Assembly: GCA_947561715.1 (NCBI GenBank)
Contig: OX387204.1
Coordinates: forward strand, 9,305,001-9,369,000
DNA length: 64,000 nucleotides
DNA from: Ascidia mentula
Taxonomy: Eukaryota; Chordata; Ascidiacea; Phlebobranchia; Ascidiidae
Reading direction: 5' to 3'
In this document: one piece after another, positions 33,076 through 43,269 of the stretch
How positions within the stretch are numbered: position 1 is the first letter of the stretch
Layout: every line of letters starts with the position of its first letter
The notes under the pieces: model-generated
What the model was told of the DNA's origin: nothing
The model's database searches: none
The model's input: only the letters and a program-made list of their open reading frames with translations
Translations under genes and position numbers: made by a program

Positions 33076-33888
33076 CTATTTGATAGAACTGTTTTTTGAA
33101 ACCAAGTTGCTCGCAAGGACAAGAATTTGCACCTTTTCTTTTTGAAACCTCAATTCCTGACCAGCTTGACGAGCTGCAGCAACTTCTTGTTGACAAACCT
33201 CCAATTCTTTTTTTAATAATCCAGATGATTTCTCCTCTCTTGATGCCCAATCCTGTGCCATTTGGTTTCTCATATCATCATCAATGGATCGATTTATATA
33301 ATGCTGTGTAACTTCACTGCGTGAACAACAACGGTCCTTCATCGCAACAAGACTTCCATTCCAGTGCAACAGTTGAAAAACAGACATCATTTCTTGAAAG
33401 TTCAGCAAATTGCCATTCAATTGAGCTTTTAGCATTTCTTTCAATGCAGTCAGTGCCCTTTCACAATCATTGTGGCTTTGACACACCTCTTTAAATGACT
33501 GCGACGCTTGAATAGTGGCCTTTTTAATAAATGAGGGACTTATTTTGCTTGTTGGGTGCTCATTAAACACAGAATTAACCAAAGCAATTTTGGCAGCACT
33601 TTGTCTAGCTTTTTCTTTGTTATCGCACAGCTCGAAAGAACCAAAGCAACTCCCCCCTGGTAATGTCACATAACAAACATACATCTCTAATGGGTTCAAT
33701 TCCACATCATAAAATATTGTTGAACCATTAGGCAGTGCGGCACCTCTGGCATTCTTCATTTGCCAAAACTCTTGAAGAGCTTCCACAACATTTACATCAT
33801 CTTTAGACTGGTCAGAGTGCTTTTTAAAACTATTGACAATCGCATTAACAGCCTCCAGAAGCACTGTGCCCTTAGGTTCCTGTAACAT
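33076..33888 (-). CDS. LIX1L: LIX1-like protein
   Basis: A LIX1/LIX1L family protein with a double-stranded-RNA-binding-like fold. The family is linked to limb, smooth-muscle and Hippo-pathway regulation. The frame from the ATG at 33888 gives 270 residues. The key blocks VNVVEALQEFWQMKNARGA, YVCYVTLPGGSCFGSFELC, SAAKIALVNSVFNEHP, FQLLHWNGSLVAMKDRCCSR and AGQELRFQKEKVQILVLA are near-identical to vertebrate LIX1L. The alanine- and proline-rich N-terminus of mammals is missing. A strong acceptor (TTTTTAG) sits just 5 bp before the ATG. It could belong to an untranslated first exon or accept a spliced leader. The coding part is one exon, 195 bp after the GTF2E2 stop on the same strand. Confidence 0.93.
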   Translation of the reverse strand: MLQEPKGTVLLEAVNAIVNSFKKHSDQSKDDVNVVEALQEFWQMKNARGAALPNGSTIFYDVELNPLEMYVCYVTLPGGSCFGSFELCDNKEKARQSAAKIALVNSVFNEHPTSKISPSFIKKATIQASQSFKEVCQSHNDCERALTALKEMLKAQLNGNLLNFQEMMSVFQLLHWNGSLVAMKDRCCSRSEVTQHYINRSIDDDMRNQMAQDWASREEKSSGLLKKELEVCQQEVAAARQAGQELRFQKEKVQILVLASNLVSKNSSIK

Positions 33889-34082
33889 TGTGGCTAAAAA
33901 CAAAAAAAATGTTGTACAGCAAAGAAATGTATACTTCAAAATATTTTTCATTTTTTGCAATGCATTACAACAAAATAAGTAACATAGATAACAAAAAATG
34001 CAAACTGTATGGTTCAATGCTAACTTATTACATTCCGCATGTGCACTTTTAATGTTAGTGAAAACAGTGGTTTAAAACATGG

Positions 34083-34934
34083 CTATTTTTTTGCACCAGA
34101 ATAGTCCTTGAGAACGTTATCCAAATGATCATTATGAGCTTTAAATTTTCTCTTTCTGTTTGTTTTCTTTCGTTTTTGCACAACTGGCTTCACAGCAACT
34201 TTGTCTTGCATTGACGCAATTCCATGAGTATTTAAATATTCTTCAATCTTGTTGTCATCTATGGAGTCCACAGGTACACTTCTCCACATTTTTTGAAACT
34301 CTTCATCAATATTAATTTCACAACTTCGATCATTATAAAACACTATCTGCTTTTTGTCTGGTCTTGTAACAAACAGAACTTTATCCTTTAATGCCTTTAC
34401 TGCCTTTTTTGCTCGGGGTAAACCTTCTTCAATGTCATCCCACATTATGCCACCAAGACCCCTTTGATCATGCCTGTCCAGTTTTTTTAACAAAGCTTTT
34501 TTGTCTTTAAGATAATATTTCGGTTTAAATGCAAATTTAACTTCTGAAACAGTTCCATCATTTACAACATCAATTTTGGGGTTATTTAAAAGTGCTTCAC
34601 TTTGAAGCCAGTTTTTGTGGACCATCGATATTGTTTCATCTTGATGTGTTTCTTCAAGTATTTCATTCAGGGTTAGTGCATGAGTATCCCCATTTTGATG
34701 ACGACTTTTCATGTGATTAACAATCTGGGCTAAAAGTGCAAACTTGTGTTTGTTAATATTAGAATGGGGAGTATATGATTTAGGCCTGGATGATGAAATA
34801 CTTGATTTTGTTGTTTTTTGTGATACAGTAATTGCACTTGGTTTTGCTGGTTTCACTGTCTTTCTTTCAACAACAGGTAAAGACAAAGCCCTTGACTTAA
34901 AAGCTTCTCTCTGTCTCTGTAAACTTGGATCCAT
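34083..34934 (-). CDS. GTF2E2: General transcription factor IIE subunit 2 (TFIIE-beta)
   Basis: TFIIE-beta partners GTF2E1 in the RNA polymerase II pre-initiation complex and helps recruit TFIIH. An uninterrupted frame of 283 residues starts with [18 protein letters not shown], as in vertebrates. The two winged-helix regions are seen at residues of about 65-135 ([27 protein letters not shown]) and 140-210 ([37 protein letters not shown]). The dimerising segment [17 protein letters not shown] comes next. The C-terminus is basic ([14 protein letters not shown]) and ends [10 protein letters not shown]. It has no introns. Confidence 0.97.
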   Translation of the reverse strand: MDPSLQRQREAFKSRALSLPVVERKTVKPAKPSAITVSQKTTKSSISSSRPKSYTPHSNINKHKFALLAQIVNHMKSRHQNGDTHALTLNEILEETHQDETISMVHKNWLQSEALLNNPKIDVVNDGTVSEVKFAFKPKYYLKDKKALLKKLDRHDQRGLGGIMWDDIEEGLPRAKKAVKALKDKVLFVTRPDKKQIVFYNDRSCEINIDEEFQKMWRSVPVDSIDDNKIEEYLNTHGIASMQDKVAVKPVVQKRKKTNRKRKFKAHNDHLDNVLKDYSGAKK

Positions 34935-35506
34935 GTTGTACTTTTAATTCCCTTAGATCTTGAAAACATTAAAATGAGTAAAAAAAAAATATTGTTTTGT
35001 TTTTTTTGGCAATATTTATTAAAGCTTGCCAACAAGCATGACAATCCAAGGATGATGAAAACATATATAGATACCATTTTTACTTAAAACCAAACCATGT
35101 GCTTTCTTACTATGGCACAGAGTTATGATTCTAAATTATAACTTCATCACCCCATCGATTTTGCTTAATTGTGTGTAACAGTTTTTGTCAAACAAAATTT
35201 TTTACAAAACAAAATGGGATGGGACTAGCGTCTCAGCTGAATTCAACCCTGCGACTTGGAAAGTTTGCTTGCGCAACCATGGACTGAAATATGACGCCAT
35301 CATTTCCGATGTAACTACTTTTTTTCTCTTGATACACAATTACAATCAACTGAAGGGATCAGAGGGATCCTACAGTTGACGAAGAAACGCCAGTTGACAA
35401 ACCTCTTGACGCGGCTAACACACTCCACTGGGCACTGACTGATGCAAATGTAATTACTAGGGGAAAAAATTATGTTGCCGCTCGAGCTAAGTTGCGGCAA
35501 GATAGC
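34935..35506. other. Intergenic region upstream of GTF2E2
   Basis: About 570 bp of A+T-rich sequence without a supported gene. It should contain the GTF2E2 promoter, but no clear site is visible. Confidence 0.35.
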
Positions 35507-35908
35507 TACCGTATTTTACGGACCATAAGGCGCAACTTAAATCCTTTTTTTCCTCATAAATTGATCGTGCGCCTTATAAGCCGGTGCGCCTAATGTATGG
35601 ATCAAGTAGTGCTTTATTGCCTACACTCAAAACCAGTCCCGAAACTATTATAAATAAACCACCGTCTTACACAATAAACTACGGTAAAAGCAACTAGCAA
35701 CTGTGATATTCATACTGTTGTGACTTGCTTACATTTACTACGTAACAAGTTTTTGTTTAATGAGCTTTATACGGTAACCCATACTCCTTAAAATACGTTG
35801 CGTTCTATAGCCCGGTGCGCCTTATGTATGAACAAAAAACTAATCAAAGCAATTTATTGACAGTGCGCCTTATAATCAGGTGCGCTTTATGGTCCGTAAA
35901 ATACGGTA
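35507..35908. mobile_element. MITE with GTATTTTACGGACCATAAGGCGC ends
   Basis: A 402-bp element begins TACCGTATTTTACGGACCAT and ends with the reverse complement of the same 20 bases, differing by one base only further in. Inside are several further copies of the GGTGCGCCTTAT phrase in both orientations. This type of terminal sequence is a common short non-autonomous DNA transposon signature in animals. No clear target duplication was found. A 14-bp phrase, GTTGCGGCAAGATA, is present on both outer sides (35491 and 35933). Confidence 0.8.
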
Positions 35909-36700
35909 AGTTTATGTTGCTTAGCTTTATGTTGCGGCAAGATAATTTTTTCAAAACGGCGCCCCATAGATTCCATCCATACCAAACTTTGCGTATCAGC
36001 GTTGCATGCAGTAAAAAAGTTTCGATTGTGCTCGTTTTATTTGTTTATTGTCATCGAAATTGTGAAAAATTACGATTAGATCCAATCCAGCACATGTTTT
36101 GTTTAAATTTATTGCGTTTAAAGAGATGGGTACTAAAATTAGTTTCGGTATATTCGGCCGGATTTATTTGGCAACAAAAAAAATTGCTGTTTCGGTGGAT
36201 CACTAGTTAATGAGGGTATCACCACACAACTTCAAACAAACGCATGCAACTTGCTCTTTCTCAACGAATTTCTGTAAATTTTTTACAAGCTGAAGTTGCA
36301 GAGATTGCCACAAACTTTCAGAAAATAAAAATAATTAACAATAATAAAATAGCCGCGGCCACTACAAGTTGTATAATCGTAAAAACGCCCCCAAACAACT
36401 TTTTAATTACACCAAACTGGCCAAATTTTGACCTGAATGTATGTCCACCGATATCACTTATTTCCTAAATAACGGTTTCTCAGTCCAAAATTAAAGTGTT
36501 CAAAGGGCGCATGATGTGAGAGGTAAGGTGGGCGCAAGGTGAAGCGGAACTTGTGTTAAATGATGTCAAGCGGAAGGTCGTCTTTCAGGACAAACAAGTG
36601 TTGTCAGTAAAATAGTTTTTTGAATTGCACAGTACGGATTGGAGGATCTCTAGAGCTTATTGACTGCAGAATATTTACAAACCAGGTAGCCCATTAAGGC
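35909..36700. other. Repeat-flanking region, no supported gene
   Basis: The frames at 35815-36210 and 36244-36468 have no recognisable motifs and overlap the MITE. No feature beyond repeats is seen. Confidence 0.35.
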
Positions 36701-36784
36701 CAATAATACAGTTTGGCGTGCCGACCCACCAACATGTACAATCTTGCCTGGCCGTATGGTCGGCAAAGTCGTCTGGAAGAGTCA

Positions 36785-36840
36785 CACCAGGCTGCAGTGA
36801 TGAGACCTAATAGGTTGAAACAGTGGCCATATGTCTGCAC
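36785..36840 (+). ncRNA. Hammerhead-like motif, degenerate core
   Basis: GTGATGA at 36797-36803 (one base off CTGATGA) is followed by helix GACCT/AGGTT (804-808 with 812-816) and GAAA at 36817-36820. A GTC at 36833-36835 is in the position expected for cleavage in a type I hammerhead. TGCA after it can pair with TGCA before the core. It aligns closely with the motif at 63.5 kb. Probably a relic of a ribozyme-bearing repeat. Confidence 0.45.
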
Positions 36841-37599
36841 CTCAAAGAAATGTACAATTTGACCAAACGCACGAAGTTGCGAACGAAGTTTAGGCCACCC
36901 TGGTGGGGAAGACGTATAAAACTGTTGAACCAAGCATTAAGTTCACAATGGTGTGCGAGCAAGGTCGGTATGTTTGTCTTGTTTAAATGACTTTTTTCAA
37001 AGAGAAGAGCGAGAGGGACCCCCTCTACACAAACCTATTCATTCCATCGGGTATTTGTCGTTCCATTCGGGCGTTAGCACGCTCATTGTATATTTGTCTG
37101 AATCGCGGATAACTGATGACAACAAGATTTCTGGTTATATCAGAAAGACGCTTTAATTCTCGCAAACGGTTATGCTCGTTTCCTTCTTCGACGTTTCCAT
37201 GGTACGTCGCGGAGGTGTGAGGATGGGCAAGTTATGAGTGTAGTTGTTCTGCCATATGTTTTAGGACTTCTGGAAACGTTATAGTGTCCACTTGATGAAT
37301 TCAACATTTAGTTTTTTGACCGCTCGCTATCTTATGTACCTTCCTATCAGATCCGAAAAAACGTGTGGATGACTAGCTGGACACAAGGGGTGGTATGGTT
37401 TAGCATTCCCGGCGAAAGGTGTGACGGTGCGTATATTGGAGAAACTGGTCATGCGCCAAGAATGAGAGGCTGAAAAAACATCCGCGGAACGAGGCCAAAC
37501 ACGAGAGAAGAACACCGCTTTCGCATTATGTGGCCGAAACAGGTGAAGGGTTGCATGGGCGCAAACCCGACATCAAGCTTCTGACACCATGTTGGCAGC

Positions 37600-37785
37600 A
37601 GGTCCCGACACCGATGGTTTGTTTTTGGAGCGAAGTTCGGTCTGAGACTAAATCTGAGACCTGGGACCGAACACCGTGATCTGGGAGATCACATTGCGAT
37701 CTGTTAGACCGAAAGCCATGATCTGGGAGACCGAAAACTATTGTGATCTGTTGGACCGAAAGCCATGATCTGTTTATTTCTGGAA
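37600..37785. repeat. Short tandem repeats built on GACCGAAAGCCATGATCTG
   Basis: The phrase GGACCGAAAGCCATGATCTG and variants (GAGACCGAAAACTATTGTG, GGGACCGAACACCGTGATCT) recur three to four times within about 190 bp. This is an imperfect minisatellite. No gene is present in the surrounding 36.96-38.19 kb. Confidence 0.6.
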
Positions 37786-38191
37786 AGAGTCGCAAATACA
37801 TAGGGATACATCAAAGAGGGGGCAGAAACAAAGATATAATTGCTGCGATTACGCGACAAAGGAGACTTAGAAGAAGTAGCGCAAGGTGAAAGACGTAAAG
37901 CAAGCGAGATAACTAGCGATGGCGTCAGAAAGTTTGGATGTAAATGTAAGAGTGTAGGAAGCGGTTTCAAAAGATCAAGTTTAAACAAAATATTGAGGCC
38001 GAAATTCCCGACCGAAAATGACAAGCCGAATTCCCTACACAGGACACAATCCTCATCCTGATCAAGACTTATTGCCAAATGACCTTTTTTTGTGATGAAT
38101 ATTTTAAGTTAAATTATCTACATCGGACAAAGCGGCTAAGTTAAGTGCGTTTAAAGTTGTGTCGACCAGACCTGGAGACCAAAGCAAAGCG

Positions 38192-38306
38192 GTTATCATC
38201 ACACTTACACCTCCTCCGAAAGTCAGACGCATAACTGACGCAAACCTTGTTTGTGCGGTCACAATGGGTTTTGCCATGCGTCGGTTAGCGTCGTGCGTCA
38301 GTGCTT
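38192..38306. repeat. Left copy of a dispersed inverted repeat pair
   Basis: About 115 bp (from GTTATCATCACACTTACACC to GTGCGTCAGTGCTT) reappears in reverse complement at 41300-41411 with few differences. The two copies bracket about 3 kb that includes the broken CARF-like gene. Confidence 0.8.
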
Positions 38307-39119
38307 CCATAGGATTACTATTTCGCGGAAAAGCTGCGCACATGTAGCAGAGGGCATGCTGTGCGACGCCACAGGTTTTCTTTTGGATTTGTTGGTTATA
38401 ACTGTTTGTTCAGATTCTTTTTAACTGATTTTGTACGAGAAACATGGAAAAGACAATTATTGACGTTAGTAAGTCTCGGTGATTTAAACATTGCGTGGCA
38501 ATACCAAGGTGATTGCTAATTTCTGAAGGTGTTACTGATGATACACGGTAGGTTGTACAGGTGTGCTGTAACTCTTATTTAAATGGTGTAATGTTTCTTT
38601 AGCAGCTATGATCGAGTATCAATTTCCTTGATTGATTTTACAAATTCAAATACTGTGGAAAAGGTTGACTAATTGGAATTCTTTGACAGTGGCATGAGCC
38701 TCAGTTTTGAAAAATCACTTGATCTAACCTTAAAGCCGTCTTCAATTAAATCATATGGTGAATTAAATTCTACTTTCTTTTTGAAACTCCACTTCACACT
38801 GTTTTTGTCAATGAGTTTCTTTTTTAAAGATTCATGTAACAGCTCTGTGCACTGGATTGATGCTGGCATTCCATATATTATTACCCAGTCCGAGTGCTTC
38901 GAATCACTTTGGCATTTTAACAGGCGCAATATTTGTCAGTATGTGATAACTATCTGTCCAAAGTAGAGGTGTTTCACAGGAAGCAAGATGTTTTTTGAAC
39001 ATTGTGAAGAACAAGTTCACAACAAACATTAATTTGAGTAAAATGGTTTAGCTTAACACAAAACTTTAAGCATATTTACAAATTTTACCCAAATACATCA
39101 GAACCAGCACAGAAGAAAA
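38307..39119. other. Region with a possible minus-strand coding fragment
   Basis: A minus-strand frame at 38669-38929 has coding-like text (SDWVIIYGMPASIQCTELL, KWSFKKKVEFNSPYDLIEDG), but no start, neighbour exon or family could be assigned. It may be a fragment of a decayed mobile gene. The rest shows nothing. Confidence 0.3.
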
Positions 39120-40160
39120 ATGAGCAAAATTTGCAGGTTGTTGTTGTTGACTAGTTCAGTTAATATGTCAAAAGATTTTCATACTAAATTCAGCCAATGT
39201 TGTAGTGGGTATGTTTTTACAAACTATGGTCTTGGAATGTCAGCATTCAAAGGACCGTCACAAAATAAAAAACGAAAGACGTCGAGCTGCAATTCCTATA
39301 CAGGTATATATGTGTCTTTATATCGAAAATGGTTAAACAATGCTCTCCTTTTTCAGTTACAAGATCACCCAAATTTTTGCAGAAAGCATTTGTGTATTCA
39401 AGGGACAAAAAAAAATTGCAAGGCGAATATTGTAATTCAGAAAATTATAAAGTTCCCACAGTTTGAGGTATTTTTTGACTTGTTGGAAGTAAATTGCTTT
39501 ATTTTATTGTTATTTTGACGACAAATGTTTAGTTGGTCTCAAAATGTACATCCAAACTGAAAAAGACAAGTGTTGTCATAAAACATTTGCTGCAAAACAA
39601 TGACAAGCGCTTAATAAAGGAACAAACTGGCAGTGTTTGCTTCCCCAAAGAGGACGACCATATAGATCATGTTTTAGAGAAAGTGAGTTTTCTATGAAAA
39701 ACAAGTTATGTATAACTGAAGTCTGGAAATAAATCTTTTTTGTTAAGGCTGCAAGATTTCTTCAACCTGTTGATCAAAGATTAATTGCCAGAATTGATCA
39801 ATCAGTTACAGAACGTGTAGGCAGTATTGAAGAGAAATGAATTCTGAGAAGCCTAAAACATTATGTCACCCATGAACTTTTCAAAAATGATACACCACAG
39901 AAAGCAAAGGTATGCGAGAAAAATGAATGCTGTGATGCGGATTTTTTAGATAGAGTGGAGAACATGAAGTCAGTAGTGCAACAAAACACTACAGATCATA
40001 TTAAGGGCTTTAAACCTTCCAAGGAAATTTTAAAAAATGGCCCTCATTCAATTTCTTTGTTGGAGTTGAAATATATTATAATATTTGCAGATGTCTCATT
40101 CCAGCATTAAGGAAGCAAGCTGTGTAAAAGTTTGTGCGCATGGGAAAAGCATCACTGGGT
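39120..40160 (+). pseudogene. Broken CARF-like gene fragment
   Basis: Pieces on the plus strand resemble the family around calcium-responsive transcription factor that is expanded, often with mobile elements, in many animals. They include HPNFCRKHLCIQGTKKNCKA then IVIQKIIKFPQFEVF near 39360-39475, SVCFPKEDDHIDHVLEK near 39640-39680, and ARFLQPVDQRLIARIDQSVT then ERVGSIEEK and LRSLKHYVTHELF near 39750-39890. The last piece contains an in-frame TGA at 39838 between EEK and ILR. The remaining pieces need several introns to connect. I read it as a decaying copy rather than a working gene, with moderate to low certainty about the family. Confidence 0.45.
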
Positions 40161-40779
40161 TTGAGTTAAGAGGAAGCAAGGGTATGTTATTTTGAAAATA
40201 AAAATGTTAATTTGGAAGTAATTGATTTTTAATGTAGAGTCTAACAAAATGTGTTTGATTACAGAAAAATACAACAGTTTCAGAAATAGTGACAGCAATA
40301 CCTGACCATCTACACAACACCAACCAAAAATAACTTGTGTATTGATCAGTCCCCTGTTTTAGATGTTCATGAAATTTTTCAAGGTATTGTTGCTGTAATG
40401 GTGTATCACCATGTTTTAAATTATGAATACAGCCAGCATGCAAAAAAATGCAATTTCTGCAAGTGTACTTGTTTAAGTTAGATGTGGAAAAATACACTCT
40501 GTGATAGTCTGCTGGAGTTGGCACTGTTGTTAAAGTGTACTTAGTGAAACTGTTTTCATGTGTTTTTTATGCGTCCTTCAATGTATTTATCATTTGCTGT
40601 GACACTTACTAATGGTACCAGTGTATAATGTTCAAGTTCCAGTGTTCTTTTCTATTCCATTCTTGCCACTTTCATTTTTATTGCAGTTTTTTTCATTGTT
40701 CAATTGGCTGTTCTCTTTCCATTCCAAATACACTTCGTTTTTTTATTATTGTGCAATGCTTTGTGTGATTGGGAAAAAG

Positions 40780-40995
40780 TGTTTTTGTCCAATATCAGCT
40801 ACCCCAAAAAATGGGGTTTCTGCACATTGGAACCCAACTAAACTGGGTAAAATAGTTAGTGCCCAATTTAGGTGAAACGATAATCTACCCAACAAACTAG
40901 GGTAGTGACAACCGAATAAAATTTTATGGGTTTCTGCGCATTTCTTCCCAAACTTTTGGGTAGCCACTACCCAACTTTTTCCACAGTGTATGCAC
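40780..40995. repeat. Repeat region rich in TACCCAA/GGGTAG phrases
   Basis: Multiple copies of TACCC, CCCAA and GGGTAG in both orientations occur within about 210 bp, ending in a CCACAGTG sequence at about 40988. It looks like a small DNA-transposon relic with CACTG-type ends, but only one end is clear. No gene is seen from 40160 to 41300. Confidence 0.4.
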
Positions 40996-41299
40996 TTTAA
41001 TTTTGACATTTTTAAAAATGAAACGAAACAAATTTTATTTTGGAGACCTTGCAATAAAAATAAAATGTTTCATGAAAACACATTCCACTCATTCCAAGAC
41101 TTCTCGCCTGCAAAACACGTACACCAGTTTTACCACCAAACTTGTTAATCATATGTTAGCTGCAGCAATTTTTTCATAACTATCCCTTTTGAATTTATTA
41201 TAAACAACTTTTCACTAAATGAGAAAAAATTATATCATACTACAAAGAAATATTACCCAACTCACCCGCTTAGCGAAGTATAAAATAGAAATCATATGT

Positions 41300-41411
41300 A
41301 AGCACTGACGCACGACGACAACCGACGCATGCCAACACCCATTGTGACCGCACAAACAAGGTTTGCGTCAGTAATGCGTCTGACTTTCGGAGGAGGTGTA
41401 AGTGTGATAAC
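41300..41411. repeat. Right copy of the dispersed inverted repeat pair
   Basis: Reverse-complement copy of 38192-38306, beginning AAGCACTGACGCACGACG and ending GTAAGTGTGATAAC. The 41412-41947 stretch that follows has no supported gene. Confidence 0.8.
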
Positions 41412-41947
41412 TGGATACAGGTTGACAACCCTGCCATTTGGATCGGTCTTTTAATGCAGTAATGTGCAAAATGCAGTTTATTTTAATCTAAATATTCGTG
41501 CGTGGCGGGATTTTCGGAATGATTTGTACACGTCAGATCATTTGTATCTATTTTGATAGTCATTTACAGCCTTAGCACCACGAAATGTTTTCGGTAGCCT
41601 ACAGCAGGATGGTTTCTCTACGCCCAAGCTGTGACGTATTTAATGGTTTTTAAAAACGCAATAGTGTTAAAACGTAGTTTGGGAGTAAGAGAAAAAAACA
41701 GTGTTTTCACCATCTCACAAACCTTGACGGAAGACTGGTTCTTGTGTGAAAAGTGCTCTTTTGGTGTTTTTCTCACATGTTGCACATCTGGTCTTGTGTT
41801 TTTCTCACATGTTAACTACAAGTAAAGTTGAAAATGTGAACCATGTACTTCAAGACTAGATGTGCAAGTGACTATTTAAATTGCAATATCTTTGCGTTTA
41901 AAAGTAGGTGGAAGATACCCAAATGCCATTTGTCAAACTGAGTTTTT

Positions 41948-42415
41948 ATGCCTGCTGAAGCTGATATTCTTATTTTTGACCACTCACAAATTGGCTGGAT
42001 ACCACCAAGGTCGCCATACAACCTAGTCCAGGAGGCATTGTTTCATGACCCATGGAAGTTACTAATAGCCACAATTTTTTTGAACAAAACTGTTGGTTCA
42101 AATGCTATACCTACACTTTGGAAGTTTTTTAACAAATGCCCAAATGCTGAAATAACAAGTAAGACCCCAGAGACCGAAATTAAAAATATTTTAGAACCAC
42201 TTGGGCTTCAGCATGTTCGAGCTAATCAAATACAAAGGTTTTCAAATGATTACATTGAAAAACAATGGAAATATCCAATTGAGCTTACAGGAATTGGAAA
42301 GTATGGAAATGATTCATACAGAATATTTTGTGTGAAGGAATGGTGTTCTGTTCAGCCAGATGATCACAAGCTAAATCTTTACTGTGAATGGCTTAAATCA
42401 ATAAGTAAAAATTAA
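41948..42415 (+). CDS. MBD4: MBD4-type DNA glycosylase domain, stand-alone
   Basis: This matches the C-terminal glycosylase of MBD4, which removes T or U from G:T and G:U mismatches, mainly at deaminated CpG. The 155-residue frame carries [35 protein letters not shown], the helix-hairpin-helix [16 protein letters not shown] and the catalytic-aspartate segment [13 protein letters not shown]. These are nearly identical to vertebrate MBD4, including the Asp. The methyl-CpG-binding domain is not present: a TGA lies in frame two codons before the ATG and no MBD-like exon is visible for several kb upstream. Either the gene starts here as a short glycosylase, or an upstream exon reaches the AG at 41940-41942. 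It is 214 bp from the next gene. Confidence 0.92.
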   Translation: MPAEADILIFDHSQIGWIPPRSPYNLVQEALFHDPWKLLIATIFLNKTVGSNAIPTLWKFFNKCPNAEITSKTPETEIKNILEPLGLQHVRANQIQRFSNDYIEKQWKYPIELTGIGKYGNDSYRIFCVKEWCSVQPDDHKLNLYCEWLKSISKN

Positions 42416-42629
42416 ATGTAAATATGTATCTGCCCAAATGGCATTTTTGTTGTGTTACAATTACTGCTAAATGATTGATGTTTCTAGTCCTTTTTTGTAT
42501 TACTTTCTGACCCAATTGGGTTTCGGCACTATTTAACTTCAGGTACTGTTTTCTGTTATGTATTTAATTTTGTTGATGTATTTAAACTTGTGTGCATCAG
42601 GTGTTTATAATACTTTTTTTAAGATTAGC

Positions 42630-43163
42630 ATGAAGTCATTAGATGTCAATGGTGCTGTTGGGTTTGTCACTGGCATTGCTTGTGGGGTCATTTTCGGATG
42701 GATTGCAAAGGGAATTTTGACAAAAAAACAAGAACACAAGCATGATGGACCAAAACAAAAGACCATTGGAATTGAAGAAGAGCCAGACTGTAAAAGTATT
42801 GTTGAAAGCGATCAATACAAATTAGTGATTGCAGTTCGCCAAGATCTAAAGATGGGGAAAGGCAAAGTTGCAGCCCAATGCTCGCATGCTGCTCTAGGTG
42901 CCTACAAAAAATTATGCACTAAAAACAAGGCTCTTTTAAAGCAATGGGAATATGGTGGCCAACCTAAAGTGGTTGTTAAATGTTCAGATGAAGAACAGTT
43001 GTTGGCATTATTTCAACACGCAAGGACGATTGGACTTACTACAACTATTATAGAAGATGCAGGCAGAACACAGATCAGCCCAGGTTCAAAAACAGTATTA
43101 GCTGTTGGCCCGGGTTCAGATGATGATGTTAATAAAGTTACCGGACACCTTAAATTGTTATAG
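42630..43163 (+). CDS. PTRH2: Peptidyl-tRNA hydrolase 2, first copy
   Basis: PTRH2 releases the peptide from peptidyl-tRNA lost from ribosomes. In vertebrates it is anchored to the mitochondrial outer membrane and is also called Bit1. From the ATG at 42630 it has 177 residues. It has an N-terminal helix (GAVGFVTGIACGVIFGWIA), a linker and the Pth2 domain: YKLVIAVRQDLKMGKGKVAA, QCSHAALGAYKK, QWEYGGQPKVVVK, IIEDAGRTQISPGSKTVLA and KVTGHLKLL at the end. These correspond to the vertebrate active-site blocks. An in-frame ATG at 42558 exists, but MKSLDVNG, just after a TTAG acceptor at 42628, is the better start. Confidence 0.95.
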   Translation: MKSLDVNGAVGFVTGIACGVIFGWIAKGILTKKQEHKHDGPKQKTIGIEEEPDCKSIVESDQYKLVIAVRQDLKMGKGKVAAQCSHAALGAYKKLCTKNKALLKQWEYGGQPKVVVKCSDEEQLLALFQHARTIGLTTTIIEDAGRTQISPGSKTVLAVGPGSDDDVNKVTGHLKLL

Positions 43164-43269
43164 AGGTTGTGATTTTTTTTTTTATTATTGGCACATTTTT
43201 GAAACCATAGTGAAGTTTTGCTGAATTACCAAAAACAGAATACACTGTTTTCCTGCAGATTTGTTAGGG

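Noticed and set aside
42558..42629. Upstream ATG giving a longer PTRH2
   Set aside because: The extra 24 residues have no family counterpart, and an AG acceptor sits just before the second ATG.
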